Source: Xanthobacter autotrophicus
GTDB lineage: Bacteria > Pseudomonadota > Alphaproteobacteria > Rhizobiales > Xanthobacteraceae
Assembly: GCF_005871085.1 (NCBI RefSeq)
Contig: NZ_VAUP01000015.1
Location: 558,001-622,000, forward strand
DNA length: 64,000 nucleotides
Direction: 5' to 3'
Shown here: one piece after another, positions 1 through 8,706 of the stretch
Layout of the letters: the number at the start of each line of letters is the position of its first letter
How positions within the stretch are numbered: the stretch's first letter is position 1
Translations under genes and position numbers: made by a program
Notes under the pieces: generated by a model
Told to the model about the DNA's origin: nothing
Databases searched by the model: none
Seen by the model: only the letters and a program-made list of their open reading frames with translations

Positions 1-256
1 AGACGAACTGTTGAACGAAACGCTGTTCTCGTCCCTGTCACAGGCCCGGACCGCCTTGGCCAACTGGCGATCAGACTACAACACCGAACGCCCTCACTCC
101 CAGCTCGGGTGGCAGACGCCGTCTGTCTTCGCCTCGACCTTCACCCCGCGACGGGCCCTGGCGCCGCGCTATGCGACAAGCACAGCGCCAGAGCCCCTCG
201 CTTCACCAGCCCGGACGGGCTCCGCAACCGCCGGAAACGAACTCAGCGCTGGATAA
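1..256 (+). CDS. IS3-family transposase (OrfB), C-terminal end, cut by window edge
   Basis: The reading frame is open from the first bases and ends at TAA 254-256. It encodes the last ~84 residues of an IS3-type OrfB integrase. The recognisable part is the terminal block, [12 protein letters not shown] followed by [14 protein letters not shown], which typifies the end of the rve-type DDE domain in this family. The catalytic residues lie upstream, outside the window, so completeness cannot be judged. The stop codon lies inside a candidate terminal inverted repeat, as is common in IS3 elements. It may mark the left side of the accessory region, but whether it is part of it or inserted later is unknown. 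Confidence 0.85.
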   Translation, partial: DELLNETLFSSLSQARTALANWRSDYNTERPHSQLGWQTPSVFASTFTPRRALAPRYATSTAPEPLASPARTGSATAGNELSAG

Positions 257-274
257 AAGCTGGGGGCAACGTCA
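250..274 (+). repeat. candidate right terminal inverted repeat of the IS3-family element
   Basis: Read from the outside in, the complementary strand begins TGACGTTGCCCCC. This matches the TGA...GCCCCC style of many IS3-family ends. It overlaps the transposase stop codon and is followed by sequence unrelated to the element. The left end is outside the window, so pairing of the two repeats could not be tested. Confidence 0.5.
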
Positions 275-419
275 CGGCAGATCCTCGCGTCGAGGTCATT
301 CGACTGATGGCGCAGTGTCGTATGGTGACCGACGTTGCGACCCATGCGAACCAAGGAGACCACCAAGAGCGGCCTTCCCATGCCTCGACATTCGCACGTG
401 TTCTATGTCATCTGCCCGC

Positions 420-3059
420 ATGGCCAAGCTGACCCTCTCCCAACTAACTAGCCTCCTTTTCAAGGCGTGCGACGAGCTTCGCGGCAACATGGATGCCTCG
501 GAGTACAAGGAGTACATCTTCGGGGTCCTGTTCGTGAAGCGGTGCAGCGACCTCTTCGACCAACAACGCGAGAAGCTCACAGCCAGCTTGCGCGCTCATG
601 GCCTTGAAGGCGAAAAGCTCCGGGCCCTGCTGGAAAGTCGCGACCAATACACCTTTTACGTCCCCCCTGAATCGCGCTGGGCGACAATCCGCCATCTGAA
701 GAAGGACGTCGGCAACGGGCTCAATACGGCGTTGGGCGAGCTGGAGCGGCACAACAAGGACCAGCTAGAGGATGTGCTCGAACACATCAGTTTCAACCGC
801 AAGATTGGGCAGCGCACGCTCAGCGACGACACGCTGGTCGACTTCATCCAGGTGTTCGAGAGAATCCCCCTGCGCGATGAGAACTTCGAGTTCCCGGACC
901 TCCTTGGCGCCGCCTACGAATACCTGATTAAATATTTCGCCGACTCGGCCGGGAAGAAGGCGGGTGAGTTCTACACGCCCGCCGATGTGGTGCGCACAAT
1001 GGTTGAGATCGTCGATCCGCAGCCGGGTATGAGCATCTATGACCCAACGGCCGGCTCGGGCGGTATGCTGATCCAGTCACGCGACTACGTCCGCGACAAC
1101 GGTGGCAACCCGAACGACCTCTCGCTCGCCGGACAGGAATCGCAGGGCACGACTTGGTCGATCTGCCGGATGAACATGATCCTGCACGATATCCACTCGG
1201 CAGACATCCGGCAGGAAGACACGCTGGCCAAGCCTCAGCACCGGACTGAGGACGGCGAGCTAACCCGCTTCGATCGCGTGCTCGCCAACCCGCCGTTCAG
1301 CCAGAACTACAGCACCGCCGAGATGGAGTTCAAAGGCCGATTCGTGAAGTGGATGCCGGAAAAGGGCAAGAAGGCCGACCTGATGTTCGTCCAGCACATG
1401 CTAGCGGTGCTCAAAAGCAGCGGGCGCATGGCGACGGTGATGCCGCACGGCGTTCTGTTTCGCGGCGGCGATGAAAAAGAGGCGCGGGAATATTTCATCA
1501 AGCAGGGCTGGCTCGATGCGGTCATCGGCCTGCCGCCGAGCCTGTTCTACGGCACCGGCATCCCCGCCTGTATCCTGGTGATGAATAAGGCGAACGCGGC
1601 AGCGCGAAGGGACGTGCTGTTCATCAATGCCGACCGCGAGTACGGCGAAGGCAAGGCGCAGAACTTCCTGCGGCCCGAGGACATGGCGAAGATCGTGGAC
1701 GTCTATCGCCGGAGGCAGAACGTGCCCGGCTATGCCCGCGTCGTGCCCATTGCGGAGATCGAAGCCGAAGAGTTCAACTGCAACATTCGCCGCTATGTCG
1801 ATAACGCTCCTCCGCCCGAGCCGCAGGACGTGCGCGCGCACATTCACGGCGGTGTGCCGGTGGCGGAAGTCGATGCGCTGGACCGGTTTTGGCGGAACTA
1901 CGATGGCCTGCGCGAGGCTTGTTTCGCGCCGCGCAGCGGTGATGCGGCCTATTGCGACTTCGCCGCCGCCGTCACCACCCGACGCGACATCGCCGAGCTG
2001 GTGAAGGGGCACCCCGGCGTCCTGGCCGCACATTATGAATTTATGAGCCGGTTGGAGGCATGGTGGCAGGCGACCGAGCCCGCCATCGCCCAGCTCGCGC
2101 CGGCGGATGCGGCGGCGGGAGGCCGCGGCGGCAACGTCTATGCGCTGCGCCGGGCTTTGGTGGGCGACATCGATGCGGCCTTTGCCGACCAGACCCTGCT
2201 CACCCCTTTTCAGATTCGCGGCGCGATGGCACGCTATGTCGATGGCCTGAAGACCGACCTGAAGTCGGTGGCCGCGAGCGGCTGGGGTGCGGAGCTGATC
2301 CCCGACGACGAAATCCTGCAGAGCGAGTTTCCGGAGCTGGTCGAGGAGCTGGCGGCGAAGCGCGCCCGGATCGACGAGGTGCAGGCCCTCTTCGCGGCGG
2401 CCGACGAGGAGGGCTATGAGGACGAGGATGACGGCGGCGTTCTCGCTTCGGCTGAGGTGCGGCGACTGAAGGACCTCATCAAGACGCGAGGGGCAGAACT
2501 GAAAGCGCTGCTCAGGGCGGCGCTAGGGGCCGCCCCTGATCTGGTTGCCGAACTCGGGCTGCCCAAAGGCGCAGCGAAGCTCGGGAAGCTGGGCGATCCC
2601 GATTTCGTGGCCGTGCACAGGCTGGCGGCGGCGGCCCGCAAGGCGGCCAGCCCCTCGCACTTCGCCGAGCCGATTGTGGCCTTAGCGCAGCGGGGGCAGG
2701 CGATGATGGATGTGCTGGCCGATGCGGAAGGAAAACTGGCCCGGCACAAGGCGCTGGAGGACGAAGCTAAGGCGCTGAAGGCGGAACTGCGGGCGGCGGA
2801 GAAGAAGCGGGAGGAACTGGTGGCCGCCGCGCGTGAGAAGATCACCCCGGACGTCGCGCGAAGCCAGATTCTCGCTCGATTCCGCAACACCCTGTTCGAA
2901 ACCTATCGCGCCTATCTCGATGCGGAACGGAGGGCGGTGACGGCGGCCATCGAGAATCTGCACGACAAATATGCGGTGACGGTGCGGGATATCGAGCGCC
3001 AGCGAAGCAAGGCGGCAGCGGCGCTGGATGCTTATCTGAAGGTGCTGAGATATGTCTGA
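420..3059 (+). CDS. hsdM: type I restriction-modification system, modification (M) subunit HsdM with long C-terminal extension
   Basis: N6-adenine DNA methyltransferase subunit of a type I system; two M subunits and one S subunit methylate the target, and R subunits are added for cleavage. The N-terminal ~150 residues match the HsdM N12 helical domain. The SAM-binding motif [10 protein letters not shown] begins at residue 208 and the catalytic NPPF motif at residue 290. The protein is ~879 aa, whereas classical HsdM is ~500. The additional C-terminal ~350 residues include a charged, Ala/Glu/Lys-rich segment (about residues 760-810) likely to be coiled coil. ATG 420 begins MAKLTLSQL, the usual start of the family; ATG 405 is a possible alternative. 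The frame stays open further upstream, but that stretch does not look like HsdM. The stop overlaps hsdS by 8 nt, so the genes are translationally coupled. Confidence 0.93.
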   Translation: MAKLTLSQLTSLLFKACDELRGNMDASEYKEYIFGVLFVKRCSDLFDQQREKLTASLRAHGLEGEKLRALLESRDQYTFYVPPESRWATIRHLKKDVGNGLNTALGELERHNKDQLEDVLEHISFNRKIGQRTLSDDTLVDFIQVFERIPLRDENFEFPDLLGAAYEYLIKYFADSAGKKAGEFYTPADVVRTMVEIVDPQPGMSIYDPTAGSGGMLIQSRDYVRDNGGNPNDLSLAGQESQGTTWSICRMNMILHDIHSADIRQEDTLAKPQHRTEDGELTRFDRVLANPPFSQNYSTAEMEFKGRFVKWMPEKGKKADLMFVQHMLAVLKSSGRMATVMPHGVLFRGGDEKEAREYFIKQGWLDAVIGLPPSLFYGTGIPACILVMNKANAAARRDVLFINADREYGEGKAQNFLRPEDMAKIVDVYRRRQNVPGYARVVPIAEIEAEEFNCNIRRYVDNAPPPEPQDVRAHIHGGVPVAEVDALDRFWRNYDGLREACFAPRSGDAAYCDFAAAVTTRRDIAELVKGHPGVLAAHYEFMSRLEAWWQATEPAIAQLAPADAAAGGRGGNVYALRRALVGDIDAAFADQTLLTPFQIRGAMARYVDGLKTDLKSVAASGWGAELIPDDEILQSEFPELVEELAAKRARIDEVQALFAAADEEGYEDEDDGGVLASAEVRRLKDLIKTRGAELKALLRAALGAAPDLVAELGLPKGAAKLGKLGDPDFVAVHRLAAAARKAASPSHFAEPIVALAQRGQAMMDVLADAEGKLARHKALEDEAKALKAELRAAEKKREELVAAAREKITPDVARSQILARFRNTLFETYRAYLDAERRAVTAAIENLHDKYAVTVRDIERQRSKAAAALDAYLKVLRYV

Positions 3060-4371
3060 GCACCTTCCGTTCGGGTGGTCTCTTAAGCCGCTTGGAGACC
3101 TGGCGCAGGTCATCAGTGGCGGAACGCCATCAAGAAACGTGCCCCGCTTCTGGGAAGGCGGAACGATCCCTTGGATCACTCCCACGGATATAACGGCTAC
3201 CCCTGGAAAATACATCTCGGAAGCCAAATACAGGATCACGAAGCTAGGACTTTTGAGTTGCTCTGCCAGCTTGCTGCCACCCGGCAGCATCCTCATGACG
3301 TCCCGTGCGACGCTTGGTGAAGCGAAGATTTCCACCATGACATCTTGTACCAATCAGGGCTTCAAATCGCTGGTGGCGAACAAAGGTGTATCGAACGAGT
3401 TCCTCTATTACCAGATGCAGCGTACCAAGCAGGCATATGCACGGTACGGTTCAGGTAGTACCTTTCTGGAAGTTGGCAAAAAGGACACCGTAGCTTTCCC
3501 AGTGTTGATTCCGGATGAAGCGAGCCAAGTCGCAATCGCTAAAGTCCTCGCGCTCGTCGACGCCCAGATCGAGGCGACGGAGGCGTTGATTGCCAAGCAG
3601 GAGCGGGTGCGCGCCGGCTTGATGCAGGACCTGTTCACGCGCGGGGTCGACGAACACGGCCAGCTCCTCCCGCACCGCCAAGAAGCCCCGCACCTCTACC
3701 ACGAGACAGAACTCGGGTGGCTGCCTCAGGGGTGGAAGGCGCCCGAATTGGAAAGCCTTCTGGCGGATATTCCGACACCCATGCGAAGCGGACCATTCGG
3801 CAGCGCGCTTCTGAAGCACGAGCTGGCTGCTGCCGGCATTCCATTTCTCGGTATCGACAATGTTCATGTAGAGCAGTTCAAACCCGATTTCATCCGCTTT
3901 GTTACGCCTCAAAAATTCGCAGAACTATACCGATATCGTGTTCTGCCCGATGATGTAGTCATCACGATTATGGGTACAGTTGGTCGCTGCTGCGTGATTC
4001 CTCACGGCTATGGCGAAATGCTCTCGTCTAAGCACCTCTGGACGATGACCTTCGATCAGTCGAAAGTGCTTCCGGAGCTGGTTTGCTGGCAGTTGAATCA
4101 CGCGCCTTGGGTACTTTCGCGGTTCCGGGCGAAGTCCCAGGGAGGGATCATGGACGCAATCCAATCGTCTACGCTTAAGGAACTGCGGCTGCCTCTGCCC
4201 CCGCCCCCTGAACAATCCAAGATCGTCCGAATTTATCGTGAAGCGACGTCCCATCTTCAAGCGATGCGAGACGAAGTTTCCAAATTGACACTCAAGAAGT
4301 CCGGCCTGATGCAGGTTCTGCTTACGGGCAAGGTTTCGGTCGCACCGCTGCTTGAAAGTATCGCCGCATGA
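3052..4371 (+). CDS. hsdS: type I restriction-modification system, specificity (S) subunit HsdS
   Basis: Specificity subunit that recognises the bipartite DNA target for the M and R subunits. The 439 residues show two target-recognition domains, each starting with a GW-x-hydrophobic stretch ([20 protein letters not shown] near residue 7 and [17 protein letters not shown] near residue 220). Each is followed by a helical conserved region (near 160-200 and 380-425, containing the [15 protein letters not shown] and [15 protein letters not shown] spacer helices). The gene overlaps hsdM by 8 nt and its stop overlaps the hsdR start (ATGA). Base composition is visibly lower in GC than in the neighbours, which is common for hsdS and consistent with exchange of recognition domains. 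Confidence 0.93.
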   Translation: MSEHLPFGWSLKPLGDLAQVISGGTPSRNVPRFWEGGTIPWITPTDITATPGKYISEAKYRITKLGLLSCSASLLPPGSILMTSRATLGEAKISTMTSCTNQGFKSLVANKGVSNEFLYYQMQRTKQAYARYGSGSTFLEVGKKDTVAFPVLIPDEASQVAIAKVLALVDAQIEATEALIAKQERVRAGLMQDLFTRGVDEHGQLLPHRQEAPHLYHETELGWLPQGWKAPELESLLADIPTPMRSGPFGSALLKHELAAAGIPFLGIDNVHVEQFKPDFIRFVTPQKFAELYRYRVLPDDVVITIMGTVGRCCVIPHGYGEMLSSKHLWTMTFDQSKVLPELVCWQLNHAPWVLSRFRAKSQGGIMDAIQSSTLKELRLPLPPPPEQSKIVRIYREATSHLQAMRDEVSKLTLKKSGLMQVLLTGKVSVAPLLESIAA

Positions 4372-7300
4372 GCGAATACGCCCATGTCGAAAAGCCGTTG
4401 CTGACCCAGCTTGCAGGGCTGGGCTGGACGGTGATCGACCAGGGCTGCCAGACGATCCCGCAGAACCCGGCGGTATCGCTACGGTCGAGCTTTCGCGACC
4501 TTATCCTGCCGCAGGTGTTCCGCGAGAGCGTGCGGGCGCTCAATACCCTGCCCGATGGTCGCGAGTGGCTCACCGAACGGCAGTTAACTGGCCTGATCGA
4601 TGATATCTTCCGCCAGCCGGGCAAGGGTCTGCTTGACGCCAACGAGGCGGTTCAGGCGCTGTTGTTCAAGGCACAGGTGGACCGCAACGAGCTGACCGGG
4701 GAGAAGGACCCCACCGTCCGCCTGATCGATTTCGCTCGTCCGGAGCGCAACAGCTTCCATGCCATCAACCAGTTCCGGGTCGACACGCCGGGATGCGTGA
4801 AGGGCTTTATCATCCCCGACGTGGTGCTGTTCGTGAACGGCCTGCCGCTGGTGGTGATCGAAGCCAAAATCGGCGACGCCAACACGGCAAACCCGATGCA
4901 CGAGGCCTTCGTGCAGCTGCAGCGCTATCGCGATGCCCGGCCCGACACCGCCCGCGCCGGTCTGCGCGAGGGCGAGCCGAAGCTGTTCTATCCCAACCTC
5001 GCCGTGATCCGCACCTGCGGCGAGGCGGCGGAGTTCGGCACCATCAGTTCCGCTCCCGAACACTTCTACGGCTGGCGCAACGTGTGGCCGGAACAGTTCG
5101 CCGCGATCACCCCGTCACTGGGCGAGGTCCGCGCGCAGGAGGAACTGGTACAGGGCCTGCTCAACCCGCACTGCCTGCTCGACATGCTGCGCACCTGCTC
5201 GGTCTTCATGGACCTGCCGAACGGCAAGCGGGTGAAGGTGCTGGCCCGCTATCAGCAGCACCGCGCAGCCCACCGGATCGTCGCGCGTCTGCGCAGCGGC
5301 GAGACGCCGATGGAGCGAAGCGGCGTGGTCTGGCATACGCAAGGGTCGGGCAAGTCGCTCACGATGGTCTTTGTCGGCCGGATGCTGCGGGCCAGCCGCG
5401 ACCTGAACGACATGAAGATCGTGATGGTGGTGGACCGTGCCGATCTGGAGGACCAGCTTGCCAGTACCGCGAAGCTGATCGGCGGGAAGATCAACCTCGT
5501 CGACAGCCGTGCCGCCGTGCGCGATGTGCTCGCCTCTCCCGCCTCCGACGTGAACATGGTGATGGTCCACAAGTTCGTGGAGATGAAGGACGACCTGCCC
5601 GACAGCTTGCGCCAAAAACTCGGGCGCTATGCCCCGCCGCCCAGCGCCGAGAGCTTTGGCGTCGTCAACGGTTCCGCGCGCATCCTCATCATGGTGGACG
5701 AGGCGCACCGCACGCAGGGGTCGGACATGGGGGACAATCTGTTCGAAGCGTTCCCCAATGCCGCCCGCGTCGCCTTCACGGGCACCCCGCTGATCACCGA
5801 GCGGCATGGCGGCAAGCGGACGGTGAAGCGCTTCGGCGAGTATATTGACACCTATAAGCTGATGGATTCGGTGGAGGACGGGGCAACCCTGCAAATCCTC
5901 TATGAAGGCCGCACCGCCAACACCGCTCTGCGCGACAAGGCCGAGTTCGACACCGCATTCGAAGACCTCTTCGCGGAACGCTCGGCCGAGGACCTGCTCG
6001 CCATCAAAAAGAAATACGGCGCTACCGGAGACATCCTCGAGGCGGAAAGCCGTATCGGCGCCATCGCCCGTGATCTGGTCGGCCATTACGTCGACAACAT
6101 CCTGCCCAACGAATTCAAGGCACAGGTCGTCTGCCACTCTAAACTCGCCGCCGTGCGATATGGCCGCGCGTTGCGCGAGGCCTTGAAGGAACGGCTGGAA
6201 GCGGAACACGCTAAGCCGGATCCGGACGCTGACCTCATCCGCCGCATCGCCTTCCTCAAGGTGGCGGTCGTTGTTTCGGCGGACGCCACCAACGAGCCCG
6301 CCGAAATCACCGCTGCGCGCAGGGAATCACGGGAGCTTAATGCGGTCGAGAATTTCTGCAGGCCGTTCTGTTTGGACGACCATGACAAGGTCAATACGGG
6401 CATCGCCTTCCTCGTCGTCTGCGACATGCTGCTGACAGGCTTCGACGCGCCTATCGAGCAGGTCATGTACATCGACAAGCGGCTGAAAGAGCACAACCTG
6501 CTGCAGGCCATTGCCCGCGTGAACCGGGTGGCGCAAGGCAAGCAGCGCGGTTTCATCGTCGACTATATCGGCCTCGCCAACCATCTCACCGACGCGCTGA
6601 AGATCTACGCCACCGAAGACCTCGCGGACCTGCAGGCCGGGTTGAAAAATCTGACCTCGGAAGTACCTATTCTCGAAGAACGCTATCGTCGGCTACTCCA
6701 GCATTTCCAAGGGTTAGGTGTGCACGACATCGAGGCCTTCCTGTCGGGCACCCTCGGCAAACCCGACGAGGACGTTCGCGTGATCCACAAGGCTGTTGAC
6801 GCACTCGAACCCATTAAGGCGCGAGCGGACTTCGAGGTTTATCTCAAGAAGTTCCTGATGAGCCTCGATCTCATCCTGCCGGGCGCAGCCGCGCATCCGT
6901 ATCGCGGACCCGCGAGGCGCCTAGGCTATCTGATGCGCACGACGAAAGAGCGGTTCAAAGACGATTCCATCGATTTCGCGGGGGTCGGCGAAAAGGTCGC
7001 CGCGCTGATCAACAAGCACCTGATAGAGTTGGGTATCGATCCTAAAATCCCCCCGGTCGAACTACTGGACCCGGACTTTGTCGAGCAGGTGACGGGTCAC
7101 GCGCAGGGAAGCGCTCGGGCAAAGGCGAGCGAGATGGAGCACGCCATCCGCAAGCACTGTACCATCCATTTCGACGAGGACCCGGCCTTCTTCAAGCGGA
7201 TGAGCGAGAAGCTCGACACGCTGATTGCCAAGCATGGCGAAGACTGGAAAGCTCTAGCCGAGCGTTACGAAGAACTGCGGTCGGAAATCAAGGCGGGACG

Positions 7301-7625
7301 CAGTGGCGTAATAGCCGAGCACCCGCCTGAAGTGGTGGTGTTCCGTGACAACCTCTACGATCTGATTGGTGACGGGGCCGCGATTTCGGCAGAGGATGCT
7401 GCCCTGCTGGACGCGCTGTCTACCCGGCTTGTCGACGTCATCCGTGACTCCATTTCGATCATCGATTTTTGGCGCAAACCGGACCAGGTGCGTCGCCTAA
7501 GAGCGAATATCGATACCGAGCTGATGGTCTCCGGCATCGGCCCCGTTCAGGACCAGCACCAACGCATCGCCGTGGAGTTGACCAAACTCGCCGAAAAGCG
7601 TCACGCGGAGCTGATCTGGTCATGA
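4368..7625 (+). CDS. hsdR: type I restriction-modification system, restriction (R) subunit HsdR
   Basis: ATP-dependent translocase and endonuclease subunit, 1085 aa, close to the family norm. The N-terminal nuclease shows the PD-(D/E)xK signature: Asp151 in IIPDVV, then Glu165-Ala-Lys167 in VIEAKIGD. The SF2 motor carries Walker A TQGSGKS at 324-330, the DEAH box (motif II) at Asp444, and FTGTPL as motif III. A further helicase block has TGFDAP and QAIARVNR. The C-terminal region is helical and presumably contacts the M subunits. The gene starts with ATGA overlapping the hsdS stop and ends TCATGA into the next gene, so hsdM-S-R and the following peptidase gene form one coupled transcription unit. 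No frameshift or missing motif was seen, so the system looks intact. Confidence 0.95.
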   Translation: MSEYAHVEKPLLTQLAGLGWTVIDQGCQTIPQNPAVSLRSSFRDLILPQVFRESVRALNTLPDGREWLTERQLTGLIDDIFRQPGKGLLDANEAVQALLFKAQVDRNELTGEKDPTVRLIDFARPERNSFHAINQFRVDTPGCVKGFIIPDVVLFVNGLPLVVIEAKIGDANTANPMHEAFVQLQRYRDARPDTARAGLREGEPKLFYPNLAVIRTCGEAAEFGTISSAPEHFYGWRNVWPEQFAAITPSLGEVRAQEELVQGLLNPHCLLDMLRTCSVFMDLPNGKRVKVLARYQQHRAAHRIVARLRSGETPMERSGVVWHTQGSGKSLTMVFVGRMLRASRDLNDMKIVMVVDRADLEDQLASTAKLIGGKINLVDSRAAVRDVLASPASDVNMVMVHKFVEMKDDLPDSLRQKLGRYAPPPSAESFGVVNGSARILIMVDEAHRTQGSDMGDNLFEAFPNAARVAFTGTPLITERHGGKRTVKRFGEYIDTYKLMDSVEDGATLQILYEGRTANTALRDKAEFDTAFEDLFAERSAEDLLAIKKKYGATGDILEAESRIGAIARDLVGHYVDNILPNEFKAQVVCHSKLAAVRYGRALREALKERLEAEHAKPDPDADLIRRIAFLKVAVVVSADATNEPAEITAARRESRELNAVENFCRPFCLDDHDKVNTGIAFLVVCDMLLTGFDAPIEQVMYIDKRLKEHNLLQAIARVNRVAQGKQRGFIVDYIGLANHLTDALKIYATEDLADLQAGLKNLTSEVPILEERYRRLLQHFQGLGVHDIEAFLSGTLGKPDEDVRVIHKAVDALEPIKARADFEVYLKKFLMSLDLILPGAAAHPYRGPARRLGYLMRTTKERFKDDSIDFAGVGEKVAALINKHLIELGIDPKIPPVELLDPDFVEQVTGHAQGSARAKASEMEHAIRKHCTIHFDEDPAFFKRMSEKLDTLIAKHGEDWKALAERYEELRSEIKAGRSGVIAEHPPEVVVFRDNLYDLIGDGAAISAEDAALLDALSTRLVDVIRDSISIIDFWRKPDQVRRLRANIDTELMVSGIGPVQDQHQRIAVELTKLAEKRHAELIWS

Positions 7626-8323
7626 AGATGTGCGCCCAGGATATCGAATTCACCCTGATCCGCAGCGACCGGAAAACGGCGGACATCGTGATCGAGCGCT
7701 CGGGCGACGTGATCGTTCGTGCCCCCGCCGGGCTGGACGACGAGCAGGTGCGCGCAGCCGTCGCCGACCGGGCCTTATGGGTGCATCGCTCGCTTGCGGA
7801 ATGGGAGGACCTGAATTCCAGCCGCCGGCACCGACCTTTGGTCCAAGGACAGGGCTTCTTCTATCTCGGTCGCTCGTATCGATTGAAGTTCGTCACTGAT
7901 GCCGACGTTCCATTGCGCCTCAAAAACGGTCAGTGGGAATTGTCGGGAGCCTTCTTTGGTCGGGAAGGAGAGGCCGCCACGCGCAAGGCGTTTCGGGATT
8001 TCTACATCGCCAAAGGGGTCCAAATTTTTACGGAGCGAGTTCGAAGCCTTGCGCCACTGGTCGGCGTGGCCCCTGGAGAGGTCACAGTTAAGGAACTGGG
8101 CTACCATTGGGCCTCATGCGGCGTCGGTGGTGCGCTAAACTTTCATTGGAAGACCGTGATGGCCCCCCAAACCGTCATTGACTACATCATCGTGCACGAA
8201 CTCTGCCACCTTCACCACCGAGATCACTCGGACGCATTCTGGAACGAGGTTGACAAGGTTTTGCCGCGATACAGGGAGCGGAAGCAGTGGCTTAGGATCA
8301 ACGGAGCTGCACTCGATTTGTAG
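7622..8323 (+). CDS. YgjP-type (DUF45) zinc metallopeptidase attached to the hsd operon
   Basis: 233-aa protein of the YgjP/WLM-like metallopeptidase family. The zinc motif HELCH is at residues 192-196, followed by HHRDHSDAFW, which supplies the third ligand region. No signal peptide or membrane segment is seen, so it should be cytoplasmic. The start ATG overlaps the hsdR stop (ATGA), making it the last gene of the restriction operon. Genes of this family often follow hsdR; a role in controlling or turning over the restriction complex is a plausible inference, not shown. A perfect hairpin ends the unit 9 bases past the stop codon. An alternative start is ATG 7628. Confidence 0.88.
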   Translation: MKMCAQDIEFTLIRSDRKTADIVIERSGDVIVRAPAGLDDEQVRAAVADRALWVHRSLAEWEDLNSSRRHRPLVQGQGFFYLGRSYRLKFVTDADVPLRLKNGQWELSGAFFGREGEAATRKAFRDFYIAKGVQIFTERVRSLAPLVGVAPGEVTVKELGYHWASCGVGGALNFHWKTVMAPQTVIDYIIVHELCHLHHRDHSDAFWNEVDKVLPRYRERKQWLRINGAALDL

Positions 8324-8331
8324 ACCCGTAG

Positions 8332-8368
8332 GCAGCGACACCCGCCGACTATCGGCGGGTGTCGCTGC
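8332..8368 (+). terminator. perfect 17-bp hairpin ending the hsd operon
   Basis: Arms 8332-8348 and 8352-8368 are exactly complementary over 17 bp, with a 3-nt CTA loop. It lies 9 bases after the stop of the YgjP-type gene. The T-tract after it is weak (ATTTAT), so it may act as a strong stem-stabilised 3' end as much as an intrinsic terminator. The rest of the 383-bp gap to the CHAT gene holds only the palindrome at 8572-8592. Confidence 0.8.
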
Positions 8369-8571
8369 ATTTATGTGGATAACAGCGGCCATCGGGGATG
8401 TTCGACGGGGTGTTTTCGGCAAAGCCGTGATTGTCGCCATTCAGTCGCTCCCCGGATATCTGCCCCGTTTGTCCAACTTGCGCGAGTGCTTGATCAAACG
8501 GTAACAACTGGAACCTATCCTCCATTCCCGGCGGCTACAGCGAACGACAAGTCCCGCAGTGGCAGAGTAAG

Positions 8572-8592
8572 GGGTGACGCGTACCGTCACCC
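8572..8592. promoter_or_regulatory. inverted repeat upstream of the CHAT gene, candidate operator
   Basis: GGGTGACG and CGTCACCC form 8-bp perfect arms around a 5-nt spacer, 115 bp before the likely CHAT start. Size and symmetry suit a dimeric regulator. No regulator gene lies next to it and no clear -35/-10 pair was recognised, so the role is inferred. Confidence 0.4.
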
Positions 8593-8706
8593 ACGCCACG
8601 GAGCGGCGGTCGCGGGCGGCTAGCGCGGGAGGCGCCATCCGAGGTCTTCCGAGCCAATCAGCGGCCCGTGTTATCGTTAGGCGTCTCTTCGCTTGAAAGT
8701 CGAATC

